A stretch of DNA of 64,000 nt, from the NCBI GenBank assembly GCA_964250925.1, contig CAXUHU010000004.1, positions 1-64,000 of the forward strand. Direction: 5' to 3'. This document shows positions 34,459 through 41,828 of this stretch, piece after piece; the stretch's first letter is position 1; every line of letters starts with the position of its first letter. Both the position numbers and the translations under genes were made by a program. This DNA comes from BOG-908 sp964250925. Its GTDB lineage: Bacteria > Pseudomonadota > Alphaproteobacteria > Acetobacterales > Acetobacteraceae. The notes beneath the pieces are model-generated. The model had not been told where the DNA came from. It saw only the letters and a program-made list of their open reading frames with translations, and ran no database searches.

Positions 34459-36441
34459 TCAGGGCGCCGTCCGCTCCGCCTCCACCCGCTGGCCGTCAAT
34501 CTGCCCCGCGATGTGGGCGACGGCGTCGCGCGCGCGGTCGTCCCAGGCGATGGTCAGCGAGCCGACATGGTCGGCTGTCACCAGCGCCACATCGGCCTGG
34601 ACGTGCCCGTCCACCTGGTTCCACACGATCGTCCCGGTGACGGCCAAATCCTCGGTCCATTGCAGGCCGTTCAGGTGCAGCGTGTAGCCGTGCTCGTCCG
34701 CGGTGAGGTGGAAGCGGCCGCCGCGCAGGCCGGCGACGGTGCCGCTGGTGGTGACGTAGTACCGCGCCAGCGCGTCGCCCACCGTCTCGGCGGCGGCCGC
34801 GGCCAAAGCGAGGGCCTCCGGACTCGCCGCGTTGTCGTCATGCGCCTTGGCCGGGGCCACGTCGCGCCAGCGTTTGGCGAAGGCGGGCACGGTGCGGATC
34901 GGGCGGATGCGCAGCACGCAGGACGTATCGCCCGGGTCGCCGCCGCTGGCCACGAATTGCAGCACGATCGGCCCCGCGCAGCGCGCGATGTCGCCGCCAT
35001 AGGGCGGCACGAACACCCCGCCATCGCCCACCGCCGTCTCGTGGCCGGTGTTGCGCACCACCACGAACCAGGCTTCCGGGAACAGCGCCGTGGTGCGTGC
35101 CGCTTCGCGCGGGGAGGTAATCGTGTCCAGCTCGCCGGCCAGCACCAGGACGGGCACTTTCGGGAAGACGGCGTTGGGCGGCACCGGAAACCCGGGGGTC
35201 ACGTCGGCGGGCGGAGCGGGCCAGGGCAGGCAGGCATCCAGGCCCTCGGGGTTCGTCGGCGCCGTCAGCACGTCGTCGATGGTGAACGGCGCGTACAGGC
35301 CTGGGTCGCTGGCCTCCTTGGCCGCGATGGCAGCTTCGAACTCGCGACGGCGAACGGGCTCGGGCGCACGCAGGTCGAAGAGCGAATGGTAGTCCTGGCA
35401 GGTAACCGCGGTGTAGAGCCCGGTGCTGTATTGCCGGGCCGGCCCGCCACCGGCGTCGCCGTCCTCCGCCTCGGCCACCAGGCGCAGCAGCGGCACCGCA
35501 TCGCCGCCGTCCAGGTAGGCGCGCCCGGCGGCATCGAGGTCGCGATAGGCGATCAGGTTGTCGCCCACGATGGCAAACACCAGGAACAGGGCCGGCGGGT
35601 CGGCGGTCACGGTCCGCAGCTCGCCGTTGGCGCCCGGCGCCGTGCCGGAGACGGGGTGCCGGCGCAGCGACGCCAGCAGGGCGTCGAATCGCTGGGTGAC
35701 GCTCGGTCCCCCGTGTTGCACCCCGTCGCGGCAGGCCGGCGAACGGGCGCAGACGCGTTCCAGCGCCACCGGGCCGTTCTCGATCTCGCTGGCGAAGTAC
35801 GGCGTGCCGCCCAGCACGGGGTAGGCGCTGTCGAGCACGATCGTGCGCAGCAAATCCGGGTGGCGGGTGGCGAACACCTGACCGAAGAAGGTGGCGTAGC
35901 TGTCGCCGTAGTAATCGACCGGGCCGGTGGACAACGCGCGCAGCACCGCGGCCACGTCGTCGGCCGCGAGGTCCGAGCCGTAAAGCCACGCGGTGCGGCC
36001 GAGCTGCCAGCCGCAGGCGCGGATGGCAGCCTGGCGCGGGTCGCGGGCACGCTGCAGCCGAGGGCAGTCGATGGCGCCGGACCGGCCGGTGCCGCGCTTG
36101 TCGATCAGCAGGATGTCACGCCGGGTGCGCAACGGGGTGAACAGCCGCACGTAGCCGTCGCGCGAGCCGGTGGTGGAGTAGCCCGGGCCGCCCTCCTCGG
36201 CGAGGATGGTGCCGGCCGGATCAGGGCCGGTATGCGGGTAGAATTCGAAGCCGATCGAGATGGAGCCGGGTACCTGGCCGGTGGGGTCGAGCGGCCGCGT
36301 GATGGCGCCGCAATAGCCGTCGTAGGCCTGGATGCAGTGGGTCAGCGTCACGCTGCCGACGGTGATCGTCTGTGCCGCGGCGCGCGGGGCCAGAGCGAGG
36401 GCGGCGGCGAGCCAGACGAGGGCTGGGATCAGGCGGACCAT
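34459..36441 (-). CDS. Secreted alpha/beta-hydrolase, S33 (tripeptidyl/prolyl aminopeptidase-like)
   Basis: The protein has 660 residues. A signal peptide (MVRLIPALVWLAAALALAPRA) ends near residue 24. The alpha/beta-hydrolase part shows ILAEEGGPGYS, ILLIDKRGTGRSGAIDC, the nucleophile motif YYGDSYATFFGQ, and the C-terminal partners VLVLAGELDTITSP (Asp) and RNTGHETAV (His). The GDSYA elbow and cap resemble the secreted tripeptidyl aminopeptidases of family S33. A C-terminal extension of about 150 residues, beta-rich, is not typical and may bind substrate or surface. Six or more cysteines fit a periplasmic or extracellular place. The gene is divergent from moaD, and yefM-yoeB follow it. Confidence 0.8.
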   Translation of the reverse strand: MVRLIPALVWLAAALALAPRAAAQTITVGSVTLTHCIQAYDGYCGAITRPLDPTGQVPGSISIGFEFYPHTGPDPAGTILAEEGGPGYSTTGSRDGYVRLFTPLRTRRDILLIDKRGTGRSGAIDCPRLQRARDPRQAAIRACGWQLGRTAWLYGSDLAADDVAAVLRALSTGPVDYYGDSYATFFGQVFATRHPDLLRTIVLDSAYPVLGGTPYFASEIENGPVALERVCARSPACRDGVQHGGPSVTQRFDALLASLRRHPVSGTAPGANGELRTVTADPPALFLVFAIVGDNLIAYRDLDAAGRAYLDGGDAVPLLRLVAEAEDGDAGGGPARQYSTGLYTAVTCQDYHSLFDLRAPEPVRRREFEAAIAAKEASDPGLYAPFTIDDVLTAPTNPEGLDACLPWPAPPADVTPGFPVPPNAVFPKVPVLVLAGELDTITSPREAARTTALFPEAWFVVVRNTGHETAVGDGGVFVPPYGGDIARCAGPIVLQFVASGGDPGDTSCVLRIRPIRTVPAFAKRWRDVAPAKAHDDNAASPEALALAAAAAETVGDALARYYVTTSGTVAGLRGGRFHLTADEHGYTLHLNGLQWTEDLAVTGTIVWNQVDGHVQADVALVTADHVGSLTIAWDDRARDAVAHIAGQIDGQRVEAERTAP

Positions 36442-36550
36442 GGCGGCGAGGTGAATAGCCGGGCCGGGCAGCGCAGCGCAACACGCGCGCGTCGCACGGC
36501 CACGCAGGCGGCGCGTGACGGCGCGTGGGCGGGCCGCGTATAGGACGGCC

Positions 36551-36814
36551 ATGACGCGGCCGATCAAGATTCTCTACTTCGCCTGGGTGCGGGAGCGGGC
36601 GGGCACCGGCGAGGAAGACGTCTTGCTGCCCCACGGCGTCTCCGACCTGGGCGGGCTGATCGACTGGCTGCGCCGGCGCGGCACGGGTTACGAGGCTGCC
36701 TTCGCCAACCCCAGCCTGGTGCGCGCGGCCGTCAACCAGGTGTTCGCCCGTCCTGAAACCCCGGGGGCACCAGGCGCCGAGGGGGCGTGCTTCCCGCCGG
36801 GCACCGGCGGATGA
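36551..36814 (+). CDS. moaD: Molybdopterin synthase sulfur carrier subunit MoaD
   Basis: The protein has 87 residues of ubiquitin-like fold. Its C-terminal Gly-Gly is thiocarboxylated to carry sulfur for molybdopterin. The N-terminal IKILYFAWVRERAGTGEEDV and the middle LIDWLRRRG..Y..AF are standard, and it ends in TGG. The tail before that, PGAEGACFPPGTGG, departs from the usual GDEVAFFPPVTGG at three normally hydrophobic positions (V to G, F to C, V to G). Each can be explained by one T-to-G change, so either the sequence has local errors or the surface that docks MoaE has changed. The stop overlaps moaE (ATGA). Confidence 0.88.
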   Translation: MTRPIKILYFAWVRERAGTGEEDVLLPHGVSDLGGLIDWLRRRGTGYEAAFANPSLVRAAVNQVFARPETPGAPGAEGACFPPGTGG

Positions 36815-37257
36815 CCCTGCGCGTGCAGGGGGGGGCGTTCGACGTGGGCGCCGAGACCGCAGCCCTGCTTTCGGGCGGGACCGAGGCCGGTGCGGTTGCC
36901 AGCTTCCTGGGCGTGGTGCGCAGCCGGCCCGACCGGCCGTTGGTGGCCATGACGCTGGAACACTATCCGGCGATGACGCAGGCGGCGCTGGAGCGGATCG
37001 CGGCGGACGCCACGGCGCGGTTCGGCCTACTGGGCTGCACGGTGATCCACCGCGTCGGCCGGTTGCTGCCCGGGGAGCCGATCGTGCTGGTGCTGGCCGC
37101 GGCAAGCCACCGCCAGGCGGCGCTGGACGGCACGGCGTTCCTGATCGACTGGCTGAAGACCGCGGCACCGTTTTGGAAGCGCGAGGAGTTTGCGGACGGC
37201 GCGGCCGAGTGGGTGGCCGCCCGCGAGGCCGACGACGTGGCGGCCGCGCGCTGGTGA
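36811..37257 (+). CDS. moaE: Molybdopterin synthase catalytic subunit MoaE
   Basis: MoaE joins two MoaD subunits and turns precursor Z into molybdopterin. The protein has 148 residues. The motifs are GAVASFLGVVR, LTLEHYPAMTQ-like (MTLEHYPAMTQAALERIA), IHRVGRLLPGEPIVLV, SHRQAALDGTAFLIDWLKTAAPFWKREE, including the catalytic Lys pair region. It overlaps moaD (ATGA) and the next gene (GTGA). The following gene is not a cofactor-synthesis gene but a flavin monooxygenase, so the operon mixes functions. Other moa genes are not in the window. Confidence 0.93.
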   Translation: MTLRVQGGAFDVGAETAALLSGGTEAGAVASFLGVVRSRPDRPLVAMTLEHYPAMTQAALERIAADATARFGLLGCTVIHRVGRLLPGEPIVLVLAAASHRQAALDGTAFLIDWLKTAAPFWKREEFADGAAEWVAAREADDVAAARW

Positions 37258-38558
37258 GCCGCCAGATACGGCTGCACGCCTTCGAGATGGCTTGCGTCGG
37301 CCACATCCAGCAGGGGCTATGGCGCCATCCGCGCGACCGGGCGGCCGACTACGCCAGCCTCCATCATTGGGTGGCACTCGCCCAAACGCTGGAACGCGGG
37401 CTGTTCGACGGGCTGTTCCTGGCCGACGTGCTGGGCGTCTACGACGTCTATGGCGGCTCGGCCGATGCGGCGATCTGCCACGCGGTGCAGGTTCCCAACC
37501 TCGATCCTGCCCTGTTGGTTCCGGCGATGGCCCATGCCACGCGCCACCTGGGCTTCGCCATCACGGCCAACACCGGCGCCGAGCACCCCTTCGTGTTCGC
37601 CCGCCGGTCAGGTGATCCAGCGTGCTCATCCGGCGGGCGGATCGGCTGGAACGTGGTGACCGGCTACCTGGACAGTGCGGCCCGTGCGATGGGTTTGCCG
37701 CAGCAGGCCGGTCACGATGCGCGCTACGACGCCGCCGACGATTTCCTATGCGCGGTCCGCGCCCTCTGGGAGGCGAGCTGGGAAGCGGGCGCTGTGCTGG
37801 GCGACCGTGCGTCCGGCATCTATGCCGATCCGGCGCGCGTGCACGCGGTGGCCGGCCAGGGTGACGGGTGGCGGATGTACGGAACGCATCTGTGCGAGCC
37901 GTCGCCGCAGCGCACGCCGGTGCTTTATCAGGCAGGCGCCTCGGCGCGCGGCCAGCGTTTCGCGGCCGAGCACGCCGAGTGCGTATTCGTGAACGCCACC
38001 ACCCGTCCGCAGGTGGCGCGCCTGGTGACCGAGCTGCGCGAAGCCGCCGCCTTGCGTGGCCGCAGGCTGCTGGTTTTTGCGGGCATGACGGTCGTGGTCG
38101 GAACCGACGAGGCCGCGGCGCGGACGAAATGCGCGGAATACGAGCGCTACGCCAGCACGGAGGCGGCCCTGGTGCAGTCGGGAGGGTCCATGGGGGTCGA
38201 TTTTGCGGCTTTGGGCGACGACGAGCCGATCCGCGTGGGCTCGACGGAGGCCGTGGTTTCCAACCTGGCCGCGCTGACGGCGGGGCCGCCCATCACCAAG
38301 CGGGGCTTTGCCGGGCGCCTGCGGCTGGGCGGCCGCCAGGCGCCGGTGGTGGGGTCGCCAGCGCAGGTCGCCGATGCGATGCAGGAGTGGATGGACGAGG
38401 CCGATCTGGACGGGTTCGTGCTGGCCCGCACGGTGACGCCCGAGTGCTTCACCGACTTCGTCGACCTCGTCGTGCCGGAATTGCAACGCCGGGGTGTTTA
38501 CAAGACAGCCTACAGCGAGGGTACTCTGCGGCAAAAGCTGCTCGGGGATGGGGAATGA
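37254..38558 (+). CDS. NtaA/DszA-type flavin-dependent monooxygenase, with an apparent internal micro-inversion
   Basis: The protein has 434 residues of the bacterial luciferase-like fold. Family members oxidise substrates such as nitrilotriacetate or organosulfur compounds with reduced FMN supplied by a reductase. Landmarks are HIQQGLWRHPRD, FDGLFLADVLGVYDVYGG, GGRIGWNVVTGYLDSAARAMG, PVLYQAGASARGQRFAAEHAE, and VVGSPAQVADAMQEWM. Between FARR and GGRIGWN the sequence reads SGDPACSS. Relatives have MSTLDHLT, and exactly that is obtained if the 22 bp at 37608-37629 are reverse-complemented. The change keeps the frame, so the protein is full length but the conserved helix next to the flavin site is replaced and activity is doubtful. 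The GTG start overlaps moaE; the stop overlaps cstA. Confidence 0.85.
   Translation: MSRQIRLHAFEMACVGHIQQGLWRHPRDRAADYASLHHWVALAQTLERGLFDGLFLADVLGVYDVYGGSADAAICHAVQVPNLDPALLVPAMAHATRHLGFAITANTGAEHPFVFARRSGDPACSSGGRIGWNVVTGYLDSAARAMGLPQQAGHDARYDAADDFLCAVRALWEASWEAGAVLGDRASGIYADPARVHAVAGQGDGWRMYGTHLCEPSPQRTPVLYQAGASARGQRFAAEHAECVFVNATTRPQVARLVTELREAAALRGRRLLVFAGMTVVVGTDEAAARTKCAEYERYASTEAALVQSGGSMGVDFAALGDDEPIRVGSTEAVVSNLAALTAGPPITKRGFAGRLRLGGRQAPVVGSPAQVADAMQEWMDEADLDGFVLARTVTPECFTDFVDLVVPELQRRGVYKTAYSEGTLRQKLLGDGE
37598..37639. repeat. Perfect 10-bp inverted repeats flanking a 22-bp segment in reversed orientation
   Basis: CGCCCGCCGG (37598-37607) and CCGGCGGGCG (37630-37639) are perfect reverse complements with a 22-bp spacer. 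The arms themselves encode conserved residues (FARR and GGR), so they are part of the gene. Reverse-complementing the spacer gives codons for MSTLDHLT, the family motif. The total of 42 bp is a multiple of three, so either orientation is open. The inversion is deduced from family knowledge; the repeats are directly visible. Confidence 0.85.
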
Positions 38559-40606
38559 TTCGACTTGTCTGGGCCGCCGTGGCGGCACTCGGCGCCGGCA
38601 GCCTGGCCGTGCTGGCGGCCCACCGGGGCGAGAGCGTGAACGCGCTGTGGCTCGTGGTGGCCGCACTCTGCGTCTATGCCATCGCCTACCGCTTCTACAG
38701 CCTGTTCCTGGCGCGTCGCGTCGCCGGGCTGGACGCGGGACGCCCCACCCCCGCCTTCACGCATAACGACGGGCTGGACTACGTGCCCACCAACCGCTTC
38801 GTGCTGTTCGGCCACCATTTTGCGGCCATCGCCGGCGCCGGGCCGCTGGTGGGGCCGGTGCTGGCCGCCCAGATGGGCTATTTGCCGGCGACGCTGTGGA
38901 TCCTGGTGGGCGTGGTGTTCGCCGGCGCCGTGCAGGACTTCCTGATCCTGTTCCTCTCCGTCCGGCGCGACGGGCGCAGCCTGGGCGACATGATTCGCAC
39001 CGAGATGGGCGCGTTCGCCGGCATCGTCGCCAGCGTGGGCATCCTGGCGATCATGGTCATCCTGCTGGCGGTGCTGGGGCTGGTGGTGGTCAAGGCGCTG
39101 GCGGGCTCGCCGTGGGGATCGTTCGCGGTGTTCGCCACCGTGCCGATCGCGCTGGTTATGGGGGTGTACGGGCGGTTCCTGCGGCCGGGACGCGTGCTGG
39201 AGATGTCGGTCATCGGCTTCGTGCTGCTGATGGCCGCACTCTGGTACGGCGGCGTGGTGGCGAGCGACCCGGTGATGGCGGGCTGGTTCACCTTTTCCGG
39301 CACCACCTGGGCGCTGATGCTGGTGGGCTACGGCTTCGTGGCCAGCGTGCTGCCGGTGTGGCTGATCCTGGCGCCACGCGATTACCTCAGCACGTTTCTC
39401 AAGATCGGCACGATCTGCGCGCTGGCGCTGGGCATCGCGGTCGTGATGCCCGAGCTGCGGATGCCGGCGGTCAGCCGCTACGTCGACGGCACCGGGCCGG
39501 TCTTCGCGGGCAGCGTGTTCCCCTTCCTGTTCATCACGATCGCCTGCGGCTCGGTCAGCGGCTTCCACGCGCTGGTCTCCAGCGGCACCACGCCGAAGAT
39601 GCTGGAGAACGAGGCGCAGGCCCGCATGATCGGCTACGGCGCCATGCTGTGCGAAAGCTTCGTCGCAGTGATGGCGCTGATCGCGGCCAGCGTGCTGCAG
39701 CCCGGCGCCTACTTCGCGATGAACGCGCCGGCGGCACTGATCGGCACCAGCGCCGCCTCCGCCTCGGCCGCCGTGTCCGGCTGGGGGTTCGCCGTGGCAC
39801 CCGACGCGCTGACGCAGCTGGCGCATGACGTGGGCGAGGCCTCCATCCTGTCGCGCGCGGGCGGGGCGCCGACGCTGGCGGTGGGCATGTCGCAGATCCT
39901 GTCCGGCGTGGCCGGCGGGCGGGCGCTGATGGCGTTCTGGTATCACTTCGCCATCCTGTTCGAGGCGCTGTTCATCCTGACCACGCTGGACGCCGGCACG
40001 CGCGTGGCGCGCTTCATGATCCAGGACCTGGCCGGCTTGGCCGTTCCCGCCTGGCGCCGCACCGAGAGCTGGGGTGGCAACGTGGCCGCTACCGCGCTGG
40101 CCGTGGGCGGCTGGGGATACTTCCTCTATCAGGGGGTTATCGACCCGCTGGGCGGGATCAACACGCTATGGCCGCTGTTCGGCATCAGCAACCAGATGCT
40201 GGCCGCGATCGCGTTGACCCTGGCCAGCGTGGTGCTTTGCAAGATGAAGCGGCAGCGCTACGCGGCCGTGGCCCTGATGCCGGCCAGCTGGCTGGCGGTG
40301 TGCACGCTGTCCGCGGGGTGGGAGAAGGTGTTCTCGCCCGCCCCCGCCATCGGCTTCCTGGCGCACGCGCACAAGTTCGCGGCGGCACTGGCCGACGGAC
40401 GCATGCTGGCGCCGGCCAAGACTCTGGGCGACATGCACCAGGTGCTGACCAGCGATTATGTGGATTGTGCGCTGGTTTCGCTGTTCATGGGTGTGGTGGT
40501 GCTCATGCTGGGCGCGGGCGCGGTCAGCATCGCCCGTGCGCTCGCCGACGGGCGGATCACGACGCGAGAGGTGGGATCGCATGATCTGCCGCTGCTTCGG
40601 ACGTAG
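38555..40606 (+). CDS. cstA: Carbon starvation protein CstA family transporter
   Basis: This inner-membrane transporter has 683 residues with about 16-18 hydrophobic segments. CstA-type proteins import peptides or pyruvate on carbon shortage. Landmarks are THNDGLDYVPTNRFVLFGHHFAAIAGAGPLVGPVLA, GDMIRTEMG, SGFHALVSSGTTPKMLENE, and LWPLFGISNQMLAAIAL. The start overlaps the monooxygenase stop (ATGA) with GGGGATGGGGA ahead as ribosome site. The small YbdD/CstX gene overlaps its end by 26 bases, the usual partner. Confidence 0.93.
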   Translation: MIRLVWAAVAALGAGSLAVLAAHRGESVNALWLVVAALCVYAIAYRFYSLFLARRVAGLDAGRPTPAFTHNDGLDYVPTNRFVLFGHHFAAIAGAGPLVGPVLAAQMGYLPATLWILVGVVFAGAVQDFLILFLSVRRDGRSLGDMIRTEMGAFAGIVASVGILAIMVILLAVLGLVVVKALAGSPWGSFAVFATVPIALVMGVYGRFLRPGRVLEMSVIGFVLLMAALWYGGVVASDPVMAGWFTFSGTTWALMLVGYGFVASVLPVWLILAPRDYLSTFLKIGTICALALGIAVVMPELRMPAVSRYVDGTGPVFAGSVFPFLFITIACGSVSGFHALVSSGTTPKMLENEAQARMIGYGAMLCESFVAVMALIAASVLQPGAYFAMNAPAALIGTSAASASAAVSGWGFAVAPDALTQLAHDVGEASILSRAGGAPTLAVGMSQILSGVAGGRALMAFWYHFAILFEALFILTTLDAGTRVARFMIQDLAGLAVPAWRRTESWGGNVAATALAVGGWGYFLYQGVIDPLGGINTLWPLFGISNQMLAAIALTLASVVLCKMKRQRYAAVALMPASWLAVCTLSAGWEKVFSPAPAIGFLAHAHKFAAALADGRMLAPAKTLGDMHQVLTSDYVDCALVSLFMGVVVLMLGAGAVSIARALADGRITTREVGSHDLPLLRT

Positions 40607-40799
40607 CCTGGACCTGGCGCTGGCCGCGCGGCGGGTGGGGCAGACCGCGCGCGCCATGGTAGGGGTAGCCGATTACGACGCCTACCTGGCCCACATGGCC
40701 GCCAACCACCCGGACCGGGCGGCGATGACGCGCGAGGCGTTCTTCCGCGACCGGCAGGCGGCGCGCTACGGCGGCGGCGGAACCCTGCGCTGCTGCTGA
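40581..40799 (+). CDS. YbdD/YjiX family small protein
   Basis: The protein has 72 residues. The family pattern is visible: ARAMVGVADYDAYLAHMAANHPDRAAMTREAFFRDRQAARYGGGG. It begins inside the end of cstA (26-base overlap). Small proteins of this family are encoded next to CstA-type transporters and are needed for pyruvate/peptide uptake in enterobacteria. The C-terminal pair of cysteines (RCC) and N-terminal MICRC are unusual additions. It ends the five-gene overlapping operon. Confidence 0.9.
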   Translation: MICRCFGRSLDLALAARRVGQTARAMVGVADYDAYLAHMAANHPDRAAMTREAFFRDRQAARYGGGGTLRCC

Positions 40800-40838
40800 G
40801 TTGTGTAGGTCTATGCCAATCAAAGCGAACACAATACT

Positions 40839-40888
40839 CAAAAGTCTTTTGCTTCTTCTCTTCAAGAAAGAAGAGCTTCTTTCTTGAA
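40839..40888. repeat. AT-rich double-palindrome element upstream of the GT9 gene
   Basis: Two palindromes lie close together: CAAAAG-T-CTTTTG (40839-40851) and the 13-bp arms TTCAAGAAAGAAG (40861-40873) and CTTCTTTCTTGAA (40876-40888) with a 2-base loop. The word AAGAAAGAAG and the following tcaaagaactt recur in the element at 54594-54721, so both belong to one dispersed family. The 3' arm contains the first possible start codon of the glycosyltransferase. The transcript would have a strong hairpin there. Confidence 0.8.
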
Positions 40889-41828
40889 AGAACGGATCAA
40901 AGAACTTCCATTCTTGGTGCGGTGGCGCCGCCGCCTGCTGGCGCGATCGGGGCCGGTGGCGCGGCGCATCCTGTATCCCAACCCCTGGTCCAGCCCGGCG
41001 CGCCGCCGGGTGGCCGACATCGCTCGCGACGCCGGGATCGGCGACGTGGTGCTGTGCACGCCCGGCCTGCGCGCGCTGAAGGCGGCCAACCCGCGGGGCC
41101 GCATACGCTTCTTCACCACGTTTCCCGAGCTGGTGCGCGGCCTGCCCTATATCGACGAGGTGCACCCCTTCGAGGACCGGCCTCCCGGCACGCCTTACGT
41201 GGAATACACCAAGGTAATGCCGTCCCCGGTGCACATCGCGCGCCTGCTGGGCGACCGCATGGGCGTGGACGTCACCGACACGCGGCCCGATTGCGTGGTG
41301 GACCGGCAAGCCGTCGCCGCGTTCCGCACGGCCTGGGCGGCGTTGCCGCGGCCCTGGATACTCACGCTGCGCCGCGCCAGCCGCTTCACGCCGAACAAGG
41401 ATTGGCCGGACGCCGCCTGGGACGCGCTGGCCGCCGACCTGGCCGGCTGGGGCAGCGTGATCGAGATCGGCGAGCGCGGCGACGCGATTGCCCCGCCCTC
41501 GGGTCACTACCTCGACTTGCGGGGAGCCACCAGCATTGCTGGCCTTGCAGCAGCGATTGCCGCGGCAGACGTCTATGTGGGCCCGGTCTCCGGCCCCATG
41601 CACATCGCCGCGGCCGTAGGCACGCCGTCGGTGGCCATCATCGGCGGCTACGAGCATCCGGACAATGCCTACTACCCGGGCAATGTGTCGTTTTATACAC
41701 CGGTGCCCTGCGCACCGTGCTGGCTGCGCACGCCGTGCCCGTTCGACATACGCTGCCTGCGCGCCATCGCCCCCGCCCAGGTCGCCCACGCGGTGCGCAC
41801 TGTCTGGGCGGGGATCAGGCCCGGCTGA
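40884..41828 (+). CDS. Glycosyltransferase family 9 (heptosyltransferase-like)
   Basis: The protein has up to 314 residues. GT9 enzymes add heptose to lipopolysaccharide core. Visible motifs: AGIGDVVLCTPGLRALKAANP near the N-terminus, the central AALPRPWILTLRRASRFTPNKDWP and, in the C-terminal domain, YVGPVSGPMHIAAAVGTPSVAIIGGYEHP, the nucleotide-sugar site. The CAPCWLRTPCPFDIRCL cysteine cluster near the end is common in the group. The earliest start, TTG 40884, falls inside the hairpin of the preceding repeat, and GTG 40917 may be the true start. Its 3' end overlaps the facing flippase gene by 14 bases. Confidence 0.82.
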   Translation: MKERIKELPFLVRWRRRLLARSGPVARRILYPNPWSSPARRRVADIARDAGIGDVVLCTPGLRALKAANPRGRIRFFTTFPELVRGLPYIDEVHPFEDRPPGTPYVEYTKVMPSPVHIARLLGDRMGVDVTDTRPDCVVDRQAVAAFRTAWAALPRPWILTLRRASRFTPNKDWPDAAWDALAADLAGWGSVIEIGERGDAIAPPSGHYLDLRGATSIAGLAAAIAAADVYVGPVSGPMHIAAAVGTPSVAIIGGYEHPDNAYYPGNVSFYTPVPCAPCWLRTPCPFDIRCLRAIAPAQVAHAVRTVWAGIRPG

